DNA of 64,000 bases, from the NCBI RefSeq assembly GCF_001543175.1, contig NZ_CP014161.1:62001-126000 (forward strand), written 5' to 3'. Both the position numbers and the translations under genes were made by a program. Position 1 is the first letter of the stretch. The number at the start of each line of letters is the position of its first letter. The DNA comes from Aerococcus urinae. GTDB taxonomy: Bacteria; Bacillota; Bacilli; Lactobacillales; Aerococcaceae. Of the stretch, positions 1 to 11,600 are shown piece after piece. A model generated the notes under the pieces. The model did no database searches. It saw only the letters and a list, made by a program, of their open reading frames with translations, and was not told the DNA's origin.

Positions 1-758
<758 letters not shown>

Positions 759-821
759 TCACTTGATTTCGTGTTAGAATAGTATGGACTCTACAGATAT
801 CGTGATAAAGGAGAGCATACC

Positions 822-1958
822 GTGAAAAAACGCATCCAACATATGATCGTGATTGGCTTAGCGTCACTGAGCCTGTTAGTAGCTTGTGGGAGGGACGCCC
901 AACCCAAATCAACCGCTGGGCAAACCCAAACCACGGAAGAATCAAGTAGTGAAGAGGAAGAAAGTGGTAAGAAGAACACCCTTACCGAAGCTTACTACCC
1001 TGCCGCTATCAAAGATGGCAGCTATCCCTTGAGTAACAGCCGGGGCACCTTATCCAGCCGGACCAGCCAAGCTAACCTGGAAAATATGGAACGTGGTCTC
1101 TATGAATTAATGAAGAATGCCTATCCTACCGATGAGTATTCCTTGGCTGAAGGCCAGGTCCTATCCAAAGACAAGATCACTTCCTGGCTCAAGCCCAAGT
1201 CAGAGGACAATCCTGAAGGGCTCAACCCCGAAGCCAGTGCTGCTAGTGACCGCAATCAATTCCAACCCCGTTATCTGAATTCCATCTTGGAATATAATTT
1301 AATGCAGGAAAATGGGGATGACTATGACTTGAAAGTTATCAGCCTAGGACTGGCTATGAATGCTGAAGATCGCTTCCAAAATAAGGATAGCGAAGAAACG
1401 GTGGAAATTAGCCGCGACCAAGCCCTCCAGGAAGGTAAGGCCATGGCCCAAACCGTTGTTGAACGCATCCGCCAAGAAGGCAAATATGGCCAAACCCCGA
1501 TTCAAATCGCCCTTTTCTATAATGACAAGCAAAACAGTCTCGGGGGCGGGTCTTATATGGCAGAAGCCATCGCTGAACCAGGAGCCGGCCTAGGAAAGTG
1601 GAAGGAATACAATCGTCAGTACGTGGTTTACGGGGTCGACCAAGCGCCGCGTGAGGAGGATAACACCTCATTCAGCCGTTTCCGTGGCGAAATTGAGTCC
1701 TTCTTCCCTGAATTGAGCGGGATTGTCGGCGTTGGCCAGTACGATAACGGCAAGCTAAACGGGATTGACTTCCATATCAATACTCCCTTTGACGGTTATA
1801 CCGAAAACATCGCCCTAGTCCAACACGTCATTGCCAGTCTGGACGCCATCTATCCTAAAGACGTACAAATGCAGGTGACCGTCGAAGGCCCTAGCCGGAT
1901 GACCGCCAACATCACCCGCCTATCTGGACAAGGTAAATTTCAATATACGGTGTACTAG
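822..1958 (+). CDS. camS: CamS family sex pheromone lipoprotein
   Basis: A 378-residue lipoprotein starting at GTG with a good ribosome-binding site (AAAGGAG at about 806). The signal peptide ends in a lipobox (LLVAC, lipid-modified Cys22), followed by an acidic Ser/Glu-rich linker of about 30 residues. The rest resembles the CamS family, whose processed signal peptide acts as the cAM373-like pheromone in enterococci and staphylococci. The function of the mature lipoprotein is poorly known. Position between ligA and gatCAB matches the usual neighbourhood. A weak extended -10 (TGTTAGAAT, 772-780) may give it its own promoter; otherwise it is read with ligA. Confidence 0.88.
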   Translation: MKKRIQHMIVIGLASLSLLVACGRDAQPKSTAGQTQTTEESSSEEEESGKKNTLTEAYYPAAIKDGSYPLSNSRGTLSSRTSQANLENMERGLYELMKNAYPTDEYSLAEGQVLSKDKITSWLKPKSEDNPEGLNPEASAASDRNQFQPRYLNSILEYNLMQENGDDYDLKVISLGLAMNAEDRFQNKDSEETVEISRDQALQEGKAMAQTVVERIRQEGKYGQTPIQIALFYNDKQNSLGGGSYMAEAIAEPGAGLGKWKEYNRQYVVYGVDQAPREEDNTSFSRFRGEIESFFPELSGIVGVGQYDNGKLNGIDFHINTPFDGYTENIALVQHVIASLDAIYPKDVQMQVTVEGPSRMTANITRLSGQGKFQYTVY

Positions 1959-2050
1959 ACCAGTAGACGGATGAAAAGGGTGTATAGACCTGAATTTGTG
2001 AGATTTTTTTACAAGAATAAGTAAGTCAGTCAAAATGCCCTAAGAACTTA

Positions 2051-2059
2051 TGTTAAAAT
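2051..2059 (+). promoter_or_regulatory. Probable extended -10 promoter of gatCAB
   Basis: TG-T-TAAAAT lies about 40 bases before gatC, in the 140-base gap after camS. No good -35 box is seen at the expected distance, so an extended -10 promoter is the best reading. Confidence 0.4.
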
Positions 2060-2099
2060 AGAACAGTAAATATTTTGAAAAAGAAAAAAGGAGGCCATT

Positions 2100-2399
2100 A
2101 TGTCTATCAGCGAACAAGACTTTAAACACGTGGCACAACTTGCAAAACTGTCCTTTTCTGACGAAGAGGTAGGTCCCATGAACGACCGCTTTACTGAAAT
2201 CCTCGATATGGTTGAACAACTATCTGAAGTGGATACCGAAGGGGTTGAAGTTATGACCCACGGTATTAACCTAAAAAATATTATGCGCGATGATAAACCT
2301 GAAGCAGGTACCGATCGTGACTTAATGTTAAAAAATGCGCCAACCAAACGGGATGGCTTTATCGTCGTACCAGCCAGTTTTGATGAAAGTGAGGATTAA
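2100..2399 (+). CDS. gatC: Asp/Glu-tRNA(Asn/Gln) amidotransferase subunit C
   Basis: A 99-residue protein of the normal GatC size, with ribosome-binding site AAGGAGG. GatC wraps around GatA and GatB and stabilises the amidotransferase that converts misacylated Glu-tRNA(Gln) and Asp-tRNA(Asn) to the correct species. The N terminus ([18 protein letters not shown]) is the typical helix with the conserved VAxLAxL pattern. It is the first gene of gatC-gatA-gatB and ends five bases before gatA. Confidence 0.96.
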   Translation: MSISEQDFKHVAQLAKLSFSDEEVGPMNDRFTEILDMVEQLSEVDTEGVEVMTHGINLKNIMRDDKPEAGTDRDLMLKNAPTKRDGFIVVPASFDESED

Positions 2400-2404
2400 T
2401 CCAT

Positions 2405-3856
2405 ATGAGTCGATTTGATGAAAGCATTAAAGGCTTAAACCAACAATTGGTCGATGGAGAAATCACTGCCGTTGAATTGGTACAGGCTACCATTGACCGT
2501 ATTAAGGAACTCGATGAAACTTACAAGGCCTTTCTTACCCTAGATGAAGAAGGCGCTCTTGCAGCCGCAAAAGCGAGTGATGAAAAAGGGTATTCTACCG
2601 ACCGCCCCCTACAAGGGATTCCAATCGGGATTAAGGACAACATCATTACTGAAGGTATTGAAACGACCGCTTCTTCCCGCATTTTAGAAGGTTTTGTGCC
2701 AGTTTACCAATCCGCCGTGGTGGAAGCCTTAGAAGCCGCTGGCGCCATTACTATTGGTAAATTAAACTTGGACGAATTCGCTATGGGGTCTTCTACCGAA
2801 ACCTCCTACTTTGGACCAAGTAAGAACCCTTGGGATACCAGCCGGGTACCAGGTGGGTCTTCCGGTGGATCTGCTGCCGCTGTAGCCTCTGGTGAAGTCG
2901 TCGCTTCCCTAGGTTCTGATACTGGTGGATCTATCCGCCAACCAGCCGCCTATAACGGTATTGTGGGGATGAAACCAACTTACGGCCGGGTATCACGCTG
3001 GGGCTTAATTGCCTTTGGTTCTTCCCTAGACCAAATCGGTCCAATGACTAGAACCGTTGAAGACAACGCCTTGGTCCTTAACGCCATTGCTGGCCACGAC
3101 CACCGTGACTCCACCACAGCCGACATTGAAGTCCCTGACTTCACCGCCCAATTAGGTGACAGTATCGAAGGCTTACGGATCGCTGTTCCTGAAGAATTCT
3201 TCACCAACGGGATCGAAGCCGACGTCCAAGACCGGGTCGAAAAAGCTATTGACCAACTTGAATCCATGGGAGCCATTGTGGAAAAAGTCCACTTCCCACT
3301 CTTAAAATACGGGATTCCGGTTTACTACATTGTGGCTTCCTCAGAAGCGTCTTCCAACTTGCAACGTTTTGACGGGGTCCGTTATGGCTACCGCGCTGAC
3401 GATATCCAAGACTTGGAAGACCTCTACGTACGTAGCCGCTCAGAAGGTTTCGGTGACGAAGTCAAAATGCGGATTATGTTAGGGACCTTCTCCCTATCTT
3501 CCGGTTACTATGACGCTTACTTCAAGAAAGCCGGTAAGGTTCGTACCATGATCCGTCAAGAATTTGAAGAACTCTTTGAAAAATATGATGTTGTTGCTGG
3601 TCCAGTCACCACCTCGACCGCCTTCAAATTCGGTGAAAAATCCGATGACCCAATCGAAATGTACTTAGCCGACCTCTTGACCGTTCCTGTGAACTTGGCC
3701 GGCCTACCAAGTATTTCGGTGCCTTGTGGTTTCGACAGCGATGACTTACCAATCGGTTTACAATTAATTGGTAACTACTTCGATGAAGCGACCTTGTACA
3801 AGACCGCTTATGCCTACGAACAAGCAACCGACCACCACACTAAACATCCAGAGTAG
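2405..3856 (+). CDS. gatA: Asp/Glu-tRNA(Asn/Gln) amidotransferase subunit A
   Basis: A 483-residue amidase-signature enzyme that releases ammonia from glutamine for the GatCAB complex. The Ser-cisSer-Lys triad is visible as Lys77 (PIGIKDNI), Ser152 ([14 protein letters not shown]) and Ser176 ([12 protein letters not shown]). Length and N terminus match the family. The start codon ATG follows gatC after five bases, consistent with translational coupling. Codon use is strongly biased, as expected for a highly expressed core gene. Confidence 0.98.
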   Translation: MSRFDESIKGLNQQLVDGEITAVELVQATIDRIKELDETYKAFLTLDEEGALAAAKASDEKGYSTDRPLQGIPIGIKDNIITEGIETTASSRILEGFVPVYQSAVVEALEAAGAITIGKLNLDEFAMGSSTETSYFGPSKNPWDTSRVPGGSSGGSAAAVASGEVVASLGSDTGGSIRQPAAYNGIVGMKPTYGRVSRWGLIAFGSSLDQIGPMTRTVEDNALVLNAIAGHDHRDSTTADIEVPDFTAQLGDSIEGLRIAVPEEFFTNGIEADVQDRVEKAIDQLESMGAIVEKVHFPLLKYGIPVYYIVASSEASSNLQRFDGVRYGYRADDIQDLEDLYVRSRSEGFGDEVKMRIMLGTFSLSSGYYDAYFKKAGKVRTMIRQEFEELFEKYDVVAGPVTTSTAFKFGEKSDDPIEMYLADLLTVPVNLAGLPSISVPCGFDSDDLPIGLQLIGNYFDEATLYKTAYAYEQATDHHTKHPE

Positions 3857-3871
3857 AAGGGAGATTATTAC

Positions 3872-5302
3872 ATGAATTATGAATCAGTTATTGGCTTAGA
3901 GATCCACGTGGAATTAAAAACCCAATCCAAAGTTTTCTCCCCAACACCTACCAGTTTTGGTGCCGATCCGAATACCCAAACTAACGTGATTGACTGGGGT
4001 TACCCTGGGGTTTTACCAGTAACCAACCACCATGCGGTTGAATTTGGCTTACGGGCTGCTTTGGCTTTGAACTGTGAAGTCAACCCGGTCCAAAGCTTTG
4101 ACCGCAAGAACTATTTCTATCCTGACAACCCTAAGGCCTACCAAATTACCCAATTAGACCGTCCTTTAGGGGAACATGGTTATGTGGATATTGAACTTGA
4201 AAATGGGGAAACTAAACGTATCCGCATTGAACGGATCCACTTAGAAGAAGACGCTGGGAAGAGTATCCACGATGAAGGCGATACCTTAGTGGACTTAAAC
4301 CGCCAAGGCACTCCGCTAGTGGAAATCGTTTCTGAAGCGGACATGCGTTCACCAGAAGAAGCCTATGCTTACTTGGAAAAAATCCGCGAAACCATGATGT
4401 TTATCGATGTTTCTGACGTGAAGATGGAAGAAGGGTCCATGCGTTGTGACGCCAACATCTCCTTGCGCCCTTATGGCCAAGAAGAATTCGGGACCAAGAC
4501 CGAAATTAAGAACTTGAACTCCTTCTCCAACGTCCGTCGCGGTTTAGCTTACGAAGAAAAACGTCAAGCCCAAGTCTTAAACCGCGGTGACCGGGTGGTT
4601 CAATCCACCCTCCGTTGGGACAAGGACAACCAAAAGACTGTCCTCATGCGGGTGAAAGAAGGGGAAGCCGACTACCGTTACTTCCCAGAACCTGACCTTC
4701 CTGAATTTACCGTCAGTGAAGAATGGTTGGACGAAATCAGAAAATCGATCCCAGAAATGCCAGCTGAACGTCGGAAACGCTACGTTGAAGAATACGACTT
4801 ACCAGACTATGATGCTATGGTCTTAACCCAAACCCTCGTGATGTCTGACTTCTTCGATGAAGCCGTTAAACTCGGTGGCGATCCTAAACAAGTTTCCAAT
4901 TGGTTGATGGGTGAAGTGTCCGCCTACATGAATGACAATGAAAAGACCCTGGACGAAATCGGTCTGACTCCAGAAAACTTGACCGAAATGATTGACTTGA
5001 TTGCTAACGGGACTATTTCTTCAAAAATTGGTAAGAAAGTCTTCAAGCACTTAGCTGAAAATGGCGGCTCTGCCAAGGAATATGTGGAAAAAGAAGGCCT
5101 GGTTCAAATTTCTGACCCAGAAACCTTGCTACCAATGATTAACGAAGTCATTGACAATAACCCACAATCCCTAGAAGACTACCGGGCTGGTAAGAAGAAA
5201 GCCATGGGTTACTTGGTTGGTCAATTGATGAAACAAACCAAGGGTCAAGCCAACCCACAAGTCTTGAACAAACTATTAAAACAAGAATTAGATAAACGTT
5301 AA
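3872..5302 (+). CDS. gatB: Asp/Glu-tRNA(Asn/Gln) amidotransferase subunit B
   Basis: A 476-residue GatB, the subunit that binds the misacylated tRNA and carries the kinase-like site. The family signatures are clear: the N-terminal [26 protein letters not shown], and [10 protein letters not shown]. The C-terminal helical YqeY-like tail is complete ([14 protein letters not shown]). The ribosome-binding site is AAGGGAG. It is the last gene of the operon and is followed by an intrinsic terminator. Confidence 0.98.
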   Translation: MNYESVIGLEIHVELKTQSKVFSPTPTSFGADPNTQTNVIDWGYPGVLPVTNHHAVEFGLRAALALNCEVNPVQSFDRKNYFYPDNPKAYQITQLDRPLGEHGYVDIELENGETKRIRIERIHLEEDAGKSIHDEGDTLVDLNRQGTPLVEIVSEADMRSPEEAYAYLEKIRETMMFIDVSDVKMEEGSMRCDANISLRPYGQEEFGTKTEIKNLNSFSNVRRGLAYEEKRQAQVLNRGDRVVQSTLRWDKDNQKTVLMRVKEGEADYRYFPEPDLPEFTVSEEWLDEIRKSIPEMPAERRKRYVEEYDLPDYDAMVLTQTLVMSDFFDEAVKLGGDPKQVSNWLMGEVSAYMNDNEKTLDEIGLTPENLTEMIDLIANGTISSKIGKKVFKHLAENGGSAKEYVEKEGLVQISDPETLLPMINEVIDNNPQSLEDYRAGKKKAMGYLVGQLMKQTKGQANPQVLNKLLKQELDKR

Positions 5303-5320
5303 TGTACTTTCTTAGCATAT

Positions 5321-5357
5321 AAAAAATGCCACATCCGTTTGGGTGTGGCATTTTTTC
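5321..5357 (+). terminator. Intrinsic terminator after gatB
   Basis: Hairpin AAAAAATGCCACATCCG / GGGTGTGGCATTTTTT with a 3-base loop and a T-run. The symmetric A/T flanks would let it work on both strands, but no minus-strand gene abuts it. Confidence 0.9.
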
Positions 5358-5490
5358 TTGGATTCTTTGCCTTTGTTTCTCGAGAAGATGCAAAAAGAGA
5401 CAGACTAGAACAAATATTGTTTATTTACTGTCAACTTAAGCTAAAAAGTTGGTTTATTGGTATTGTTTGGGGTATTATTAGGGCTAATTA

Positions 5491-5508
5491 TACAGTGGGA
5501 TCACTGTA
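5491..5508. promoter_or_regulatory. Perfect inverted repeat upstream of the giant adhesin
   Basis: TACAGTG-GGAT-CACTGTA, two perfect 7-base arms, lies 130 bases before the adhesin start in the otherwise AT-rich 5303-5637 gap. Apart from the gatB terminator and this repeat, the gap contains two TATAAT-like boxes (5583-5588 and 5592-5597) without a convincing -35. It could be an operator; no regulator can be named. Confidence 0.4.
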
Positions 5509-5637
5509 GCTTTAATATAAATAAAAAATAATTTAAAAATGCTTTTAAGATGTTAATATATAGATTAACTAAATTAACTTAATATAATTAGTATAATATT
5601 GTATAAGTTAAAGTCTTCGCTTTTATGGAGGAGAACA

Positions 5638-8600
5638 ATGGAGAAGAATTATAGATACGCAATAAGAAAAACCACCTTGGGGGTGGGGAGTGTTGCCATT
5701 GCTGCCTTCTTAGCTGGTCAAGGCCAAGAAGTCCAAGCAGCGGAACAACCCGCCCAGCCAAGTTCAGCCCTAGCAGTTGATGCAGTCAACCCAGCTGACC
5801 AAGCCGGCTACTATGCTGCAGAAGGGGCCCCAGTTAACACTGACCAACCCGCATCCGGTGACACCGCTAAAACGTCCGGCCTACCTGCCGACACCGTCAA
5901 CATGCCGATTGTGCCAGCCAATGCATCCAATCCGGACTATTCAGATAATGAGAAGAATATCGACCATTATAGACAATCAGAAATGGCGAATAATGGGATT
6001 GGCTATTCAACTAGTGAACAAGCAGGGAAGACAGAAGGGGTAAGCCATGTTGTTACCAACCCTTCAGCAAACTCTACTGATAAAAGAGAGTATGGAATTG
6101 ATATTTCTATCGATCGAAATGACTCGGAAAGAACTTATAATCATGTTTCGTTTACAGATTCTAAAAGGAATGTGCCTGTTAGAGCGAATAGAACCATAGA
6201 GTTTGAAAATGAGGGTTCTCCTACATATATATCGGAAAAAAATGTAGACTTTAAGCCTAGTGGAAATGCGGTTATTGGAAAATCAGGTCCACAATTCAAT
6301 CTTAATTCGACATTAACTGAATCAGATCTCAAACATATCAATAGATATGATAATAAAGAAACTACTATTTCTTTTAGAGATAGATATACTAAAGATAATA
6401 CATCTGGACCACATTTTTTTAAAAATGTATCTGATAATAACTTTGGATTTACCTTCGGTGTAAACCCCTATCCAAATGAGAATTCTAATCTATCTCTTAT
6501 CAAGGTAGTCGGGGACACTAATGTCAACCGAGTGGCTGTCAAAGAAGGCTATATCAAGACAGGTGCCCATATTGAAAATCTCGATCCCGCTGATTATGAC
6601 CGGGTAGTGGGTCAAGTCTACCATCCTGATGGAACCGTAGTGAAAGAAGCTAACGCCTTCATTATTACCCCTAAGAATATTGATGAATACAAGGCTAAAT
6701 TAGGCGATGATATCAAGCTCGGCCAAATTATCTTTGCTATGCCTAAGGGCGCCCTAGAAGACCCTAGTTCTATCTTTAATACCGAGAAATTCAAGGGTAT
6801 ACAAAGCCTTAAGGCCCAATTCTTTGCTCGTCCGAGAACCGCTGTAGAATTCCAAGAAGCTGCTGACACCAAGAACATGGATGCAACCGGTGTTGCAACA
6901 ATGGAAGAGTACAAGACAGCCGTTGCAGAAGGTTGGGACACTTCCCCTTACAAATACGTCGAAACCGGTGCCGGCACCCAAGCTCTTAACCACAACGGTG
7001 AGACGGTTATTGCTGACAAGCAAGGCATCGCCCGCTACGACAACTATAATGACCTAGGTTCTATCACCATCAACTTGGACGACACCCGTTACTATGACCA
7101 AAAGTTCGACCAAGGTTTTGAAAATAAAACCGATAAGGTGACTCCAATCCTTCCAGGCCAAGGTAAGGTTCTTGAAATTTCGAATAAGGGTATTGATCCG
7201 GCCATCGACCCTAACCGCAAGACCTATGAAGAAATGAACGAGGCCGGCAAAAAGGATTTCGCTTCCGGGGTTATTGACCAAGATTTTGTTAAGAAAGCGG
7301 AAGAAAAAGGTTGGAAGGTTGAAACTACTCCTGGTGATATTTCTAAGCTCAAGGTGACCGCGCCAGCTGGAGCTAAGGCTGGGGAATTTATCGCCATCCC
7401 AATTACTTATACCTACACCAACGGCTCCACCGACCTCCATTGGTTCCACTTTGTAGTTCAAGACTCTAACACCAACAAGCCAGAATACCATGCTGAGGTC
7501 GGCTACCAAGGGGATATCCTGACCAATGTGCCGGAGATCCCTCAAGATTCCAAGAAATTAGCCCCACAATCCTTTGAGTTGGTTGACCAAGCGAGTGGTT
7601 ACAAGGACGACCATGGTAATGTCTGGCATGATGTTAAGATTGATCCTAAAACTGGTGTGGTAACCGCCACCGTGCCAACTGATGCCAACATTATCGGCGG
7701 TGAGAATGTCTATATTCCGGTTAAGGTCAACTATAAGGATCCAGATTCTGGTCAATATAAAGAAGAATTTGTCAAAGCCCAATTCATCGCTCGTCCAAAA
7801 TACAAGACCACTGTCACCGATACCGATGAAAAGTTGATCCCTTATGAAACTAAGGAAGAATATGATGAAAGCCTACCAGCCGGGACCATCCAAGTGGTGA
7901 CCCCAGGTAAGGCCGGTAAGGAACGGACCATCTTTGAACAAGATGTGATCAACGGCAAAAAAGGTCTCATTGACCCTGCCACTGGCCAATTCACAGCCGG
8001 CGACCAACTTTTCCGTAAACGGACTGAAACCATCGAAGAAAAACAAGACCGTCTAGTCAAGGTTGGGGTAAAACCGGTTGAAGAAACGGTAACCATCCCT
8101 CGGACTGTTGAAGTGGAAGTGGATCCCAATATGGAAACGACTGCTGAGCCGGTTGTGGTTGAAGAAGGCCAAGATGGCGTGGTGACCGTGAAGACGACCA
8201 GAGACCCACAAACGGGCGCGGTCAACATCACTAAGGCCACCACGACACCAGCCCAGCCGAAGAAGGTCAAAGTCGGAACCAAGACTACCGGCACGGTTGT
8301 TGATACCGACGAAATTCCATTCACCTACACCGTGGAATTCGACCCTAACTTCTACACCAACTACCCTGACGCGACTGAAAATTACAAGGTCGTGACCCCA
8401 GGACAAGCGGGCTCCAACAAGAAGACCTGGACCATTGAAAATTCCAAGGTCGTTGGGGACCCTGTCGTGGAAACCGTGGCCCCAGTCAACGCCGTCATCA
8501 AGGTCGGCCAGAAAGACTACACCGGCAGCTTTGAAACCGTGGACAAGGACCCAGTTCCTTATGAAACGGAATATATTGTGGATAATACGCTCGAACCAGG

Positions 8601-11600
8601 TGCCGAAGTGGTCGAAAATCCAGGGGCTCTTGGTGAGAAGACCACCACAACCACCCATACCATCCAAAATGGCCAAGTGACTGGCTCAACCCCAGGTCAA
8701 AGCCTTCAAACTAAGGATCCAGTGAAACGGGTTGTCCGCATTGGGGCGAAGACCAATGGAACCCACCAAGTGACGGAACCCATTCCATTCCAAGTGGAAG
8801 TGAAGACCGATCCATCACTTAAGAAGGGCGAATACAAGGTCGCAAATCCTGGTAAGGCAGGTAGCCAAACCAAGACCCTGACCATTGAGAACTCTCAAGT
8901 AACGGCTACTTCTGAGCCAACCATCAATGAACAACCTACTAATGCGGTAGTCCTAGTGGGCGACCAAGACTTCACTGGTGAAGTCAGCCACGATGTCACG
9001 GAGAAAGTGCCATTCCCAGTCAAGGTCGTTGAAGACCCAACGCTGGACAAGGGCACTTACCATGTGGACCAAGAAGGGTTGCCAGGGTCTAAGACAACGA
9101 CCTACACCCAAGCTATCAAGAATGGGGCTGCGGATGGGGCCTTAACCTCAGCCGTTACAGCGGAAACCGCGCCTAAGGAACACATTATCCGGGTCGGCAC
9201 CAAGCCATTAGCGGGTTCCACCAATGTGACAACCACCAACCAAAAACCATTCGATGTGGAAATTGAATATGACAACACCAAGCCAGCTGGTACCGTCGAA
9301 GTCGTGCCTAATACAGGCGTGCCAGGTGAAGAGACCCAGACCACTCCAGTCACTGCTGAAGATGGAACGCTGACCCCAGGAACCACCACAACCACTGAAA
9401 CCAAGGCCCCTGTCAATAAGAAGATTATTGTCGGGACCCAAGGCTACAACGGTGAATTCAGCCATGAATACACCAATGTGGTTCCTTTTGAAACCGAAGT
9501 TGAAGTCGACCCAAGTCTGGCACCGAATGAAGTGGTTGAAGTTCAAAAAGGCCAATTAGGTGAAACCACCACCAAGGTGACCCAAAGCATTACTAACGGT
9601 GTTCCTGGTGAGAAAGTGGTTTCTGACCCGGTTCAAACCAAGGCAGCAGTTAACCGCAAGATCAAGGTAGGCGCCAAGACCAATGGCCAACATTCTCACA
9701 CCGAAGAGATTCCGTTTAAATACACGGTTGCGTATGATCCAAGCATTAAAGCAGGCGAATACAAGATAGAAGTACCTGGTACGCCAGGCCAAAGAACAAC
9801 GACATGGATCATTGAAAATTCCAAGATCGTTGGACAAGCGGAAGTCACTGAAACGGCTCCTGTAGATGCTGTCATCAAGGTTGGCAATAAAGACTTTGAA
9901 GGTAGCTTTACCACCGTCGACAAGAACCCAATTCCATTCCAAGTGGAAGTCAAGGTCGACCCAAGTCTGGCACCTGGAACGGAAGTTGTGGACCAAGAAG
10001 GTGTCCTCGGGGAAGAAGAAACTCCAACCAGCCATAAGATTGTTAATGGGCAAGTGACCGAATCGACACCAGGTGAAACCAAGCAAACCAAGGCGCCAGT
10101 CAAGAAGATTGTCCGCCTTGGGGCCAAGACAGATGGTACTTACACCCATACGGAAGCTATTCCGTTTGAAGTGGAAGTGCGGAAGGTCAAGGACCTCAAG
10201 AAGGGCGAATCTAGAGTCGCTCAAGAAGGTCAACCAGGTGAACAAACCACCACGGTAACTATCGAAAACTCCCAAGTTGTCGGTACACCAACCACAACTA
10301 TCACCAAGGCACCGGTCAAACACATTATCGAAGTGGGCGACCAAGACTTCACGGGCGAAGTGTCCCATAATGTCACTGAAACCCTTCCATTCAAGGTGGA
10401 CATCCAAGAAGATCCAAACCTCCCACTCTTTGAAATTCAAGAAGTTCAAAAAGGTGAGAACGGATCCAAGACCACTAAATACAGTCAAGCTATTAAGAAT
10501 GGGGCGGCTGATGGCGAGCTGAAGACGGAAGAAATCGCTCGTACGGAACCGAAGACCCATATCATCAAGGTCGGCACCAAGGCACCAGAAAATTCTGAAA
10601 GCAGAGTCAAAGAAGTGCCAGCCGAGATTGAATATGTTTACGATAATACCAAGGACAAGGGCACGGTTGAAAAGGGTGCCTACACCCCAGGTAAGGTTGA
10701 AACGAAGATTAAGAATGTCTTCAACCCACAAACTGGCCAAATTGAAACTACAACCGAAGAAGTAGTCACCCCAGCCAAACAAGTGATTGTGGTGGGTACC
10801 AAGGACTACACGGGTGAATTCAAGCACACCGAACAAAGTCTGGCACCATTCAAGACCGAATATAAATTGGACCCAAGCTTGAAGCCAGGCCAAGAAGTCG
10901 TTGAACAAGAAGGCAAACTCGGTTTAATCGAACGTGACGTCAGTCAGAAATACGTCAATGGCACCATGGCCGACAAGGTCTTTGGTGAAACCCGAGAAGT
11001 GATCGCTCCTGAAAATCGGATCGTCCGCATCGGTGCTAAGACCAATGGCAGCCATACTTCTACAGAAGAAATTCCATTTGATGTCAAGGTTGAAGTCGAT
11101 CCAAGCTTGCCTAAGGGTGACTACCAAGTCGTGACTCCAGGTCAACCAGGTATCAAGGAAACGACTGTAAACATTGAGAACTCTCAAATTGTTGGTCAAC
11201 CCGTGTCTAAAGTTACCAAGGAACCGGTGACTCAAGTGATCAAGGTGGGTAACCAAGACTTTACCGGTCAAGTGAACCATACCGAACGCTTCGAAGTGCC
11301 TTACAAGGTGGAAGTCCGTGAGAATCCAAATCTCAAGGCTGGCGAAACTAAGCTGGTCCAAGCAGGTCAGCCAGGTTCCTACGACGTAACCTACACCCAA
11401 GCCATCAAGAACGGCCAAGCCGATGGTGACTTGGAACGCGCAATCTCTAATCCGGTAGAACCTAAAGCCCATATCATTGAAGTCGGCACCCAGCCTGTTG
11501 CCGGCACAGAAACAGCTATCAACAAGGAAATTCCAGTTGAAATTGAATACGTCTTTGATGACAGCCTTGAAAAAGGTCAAGTGGAAACTGGTCAATTGAC

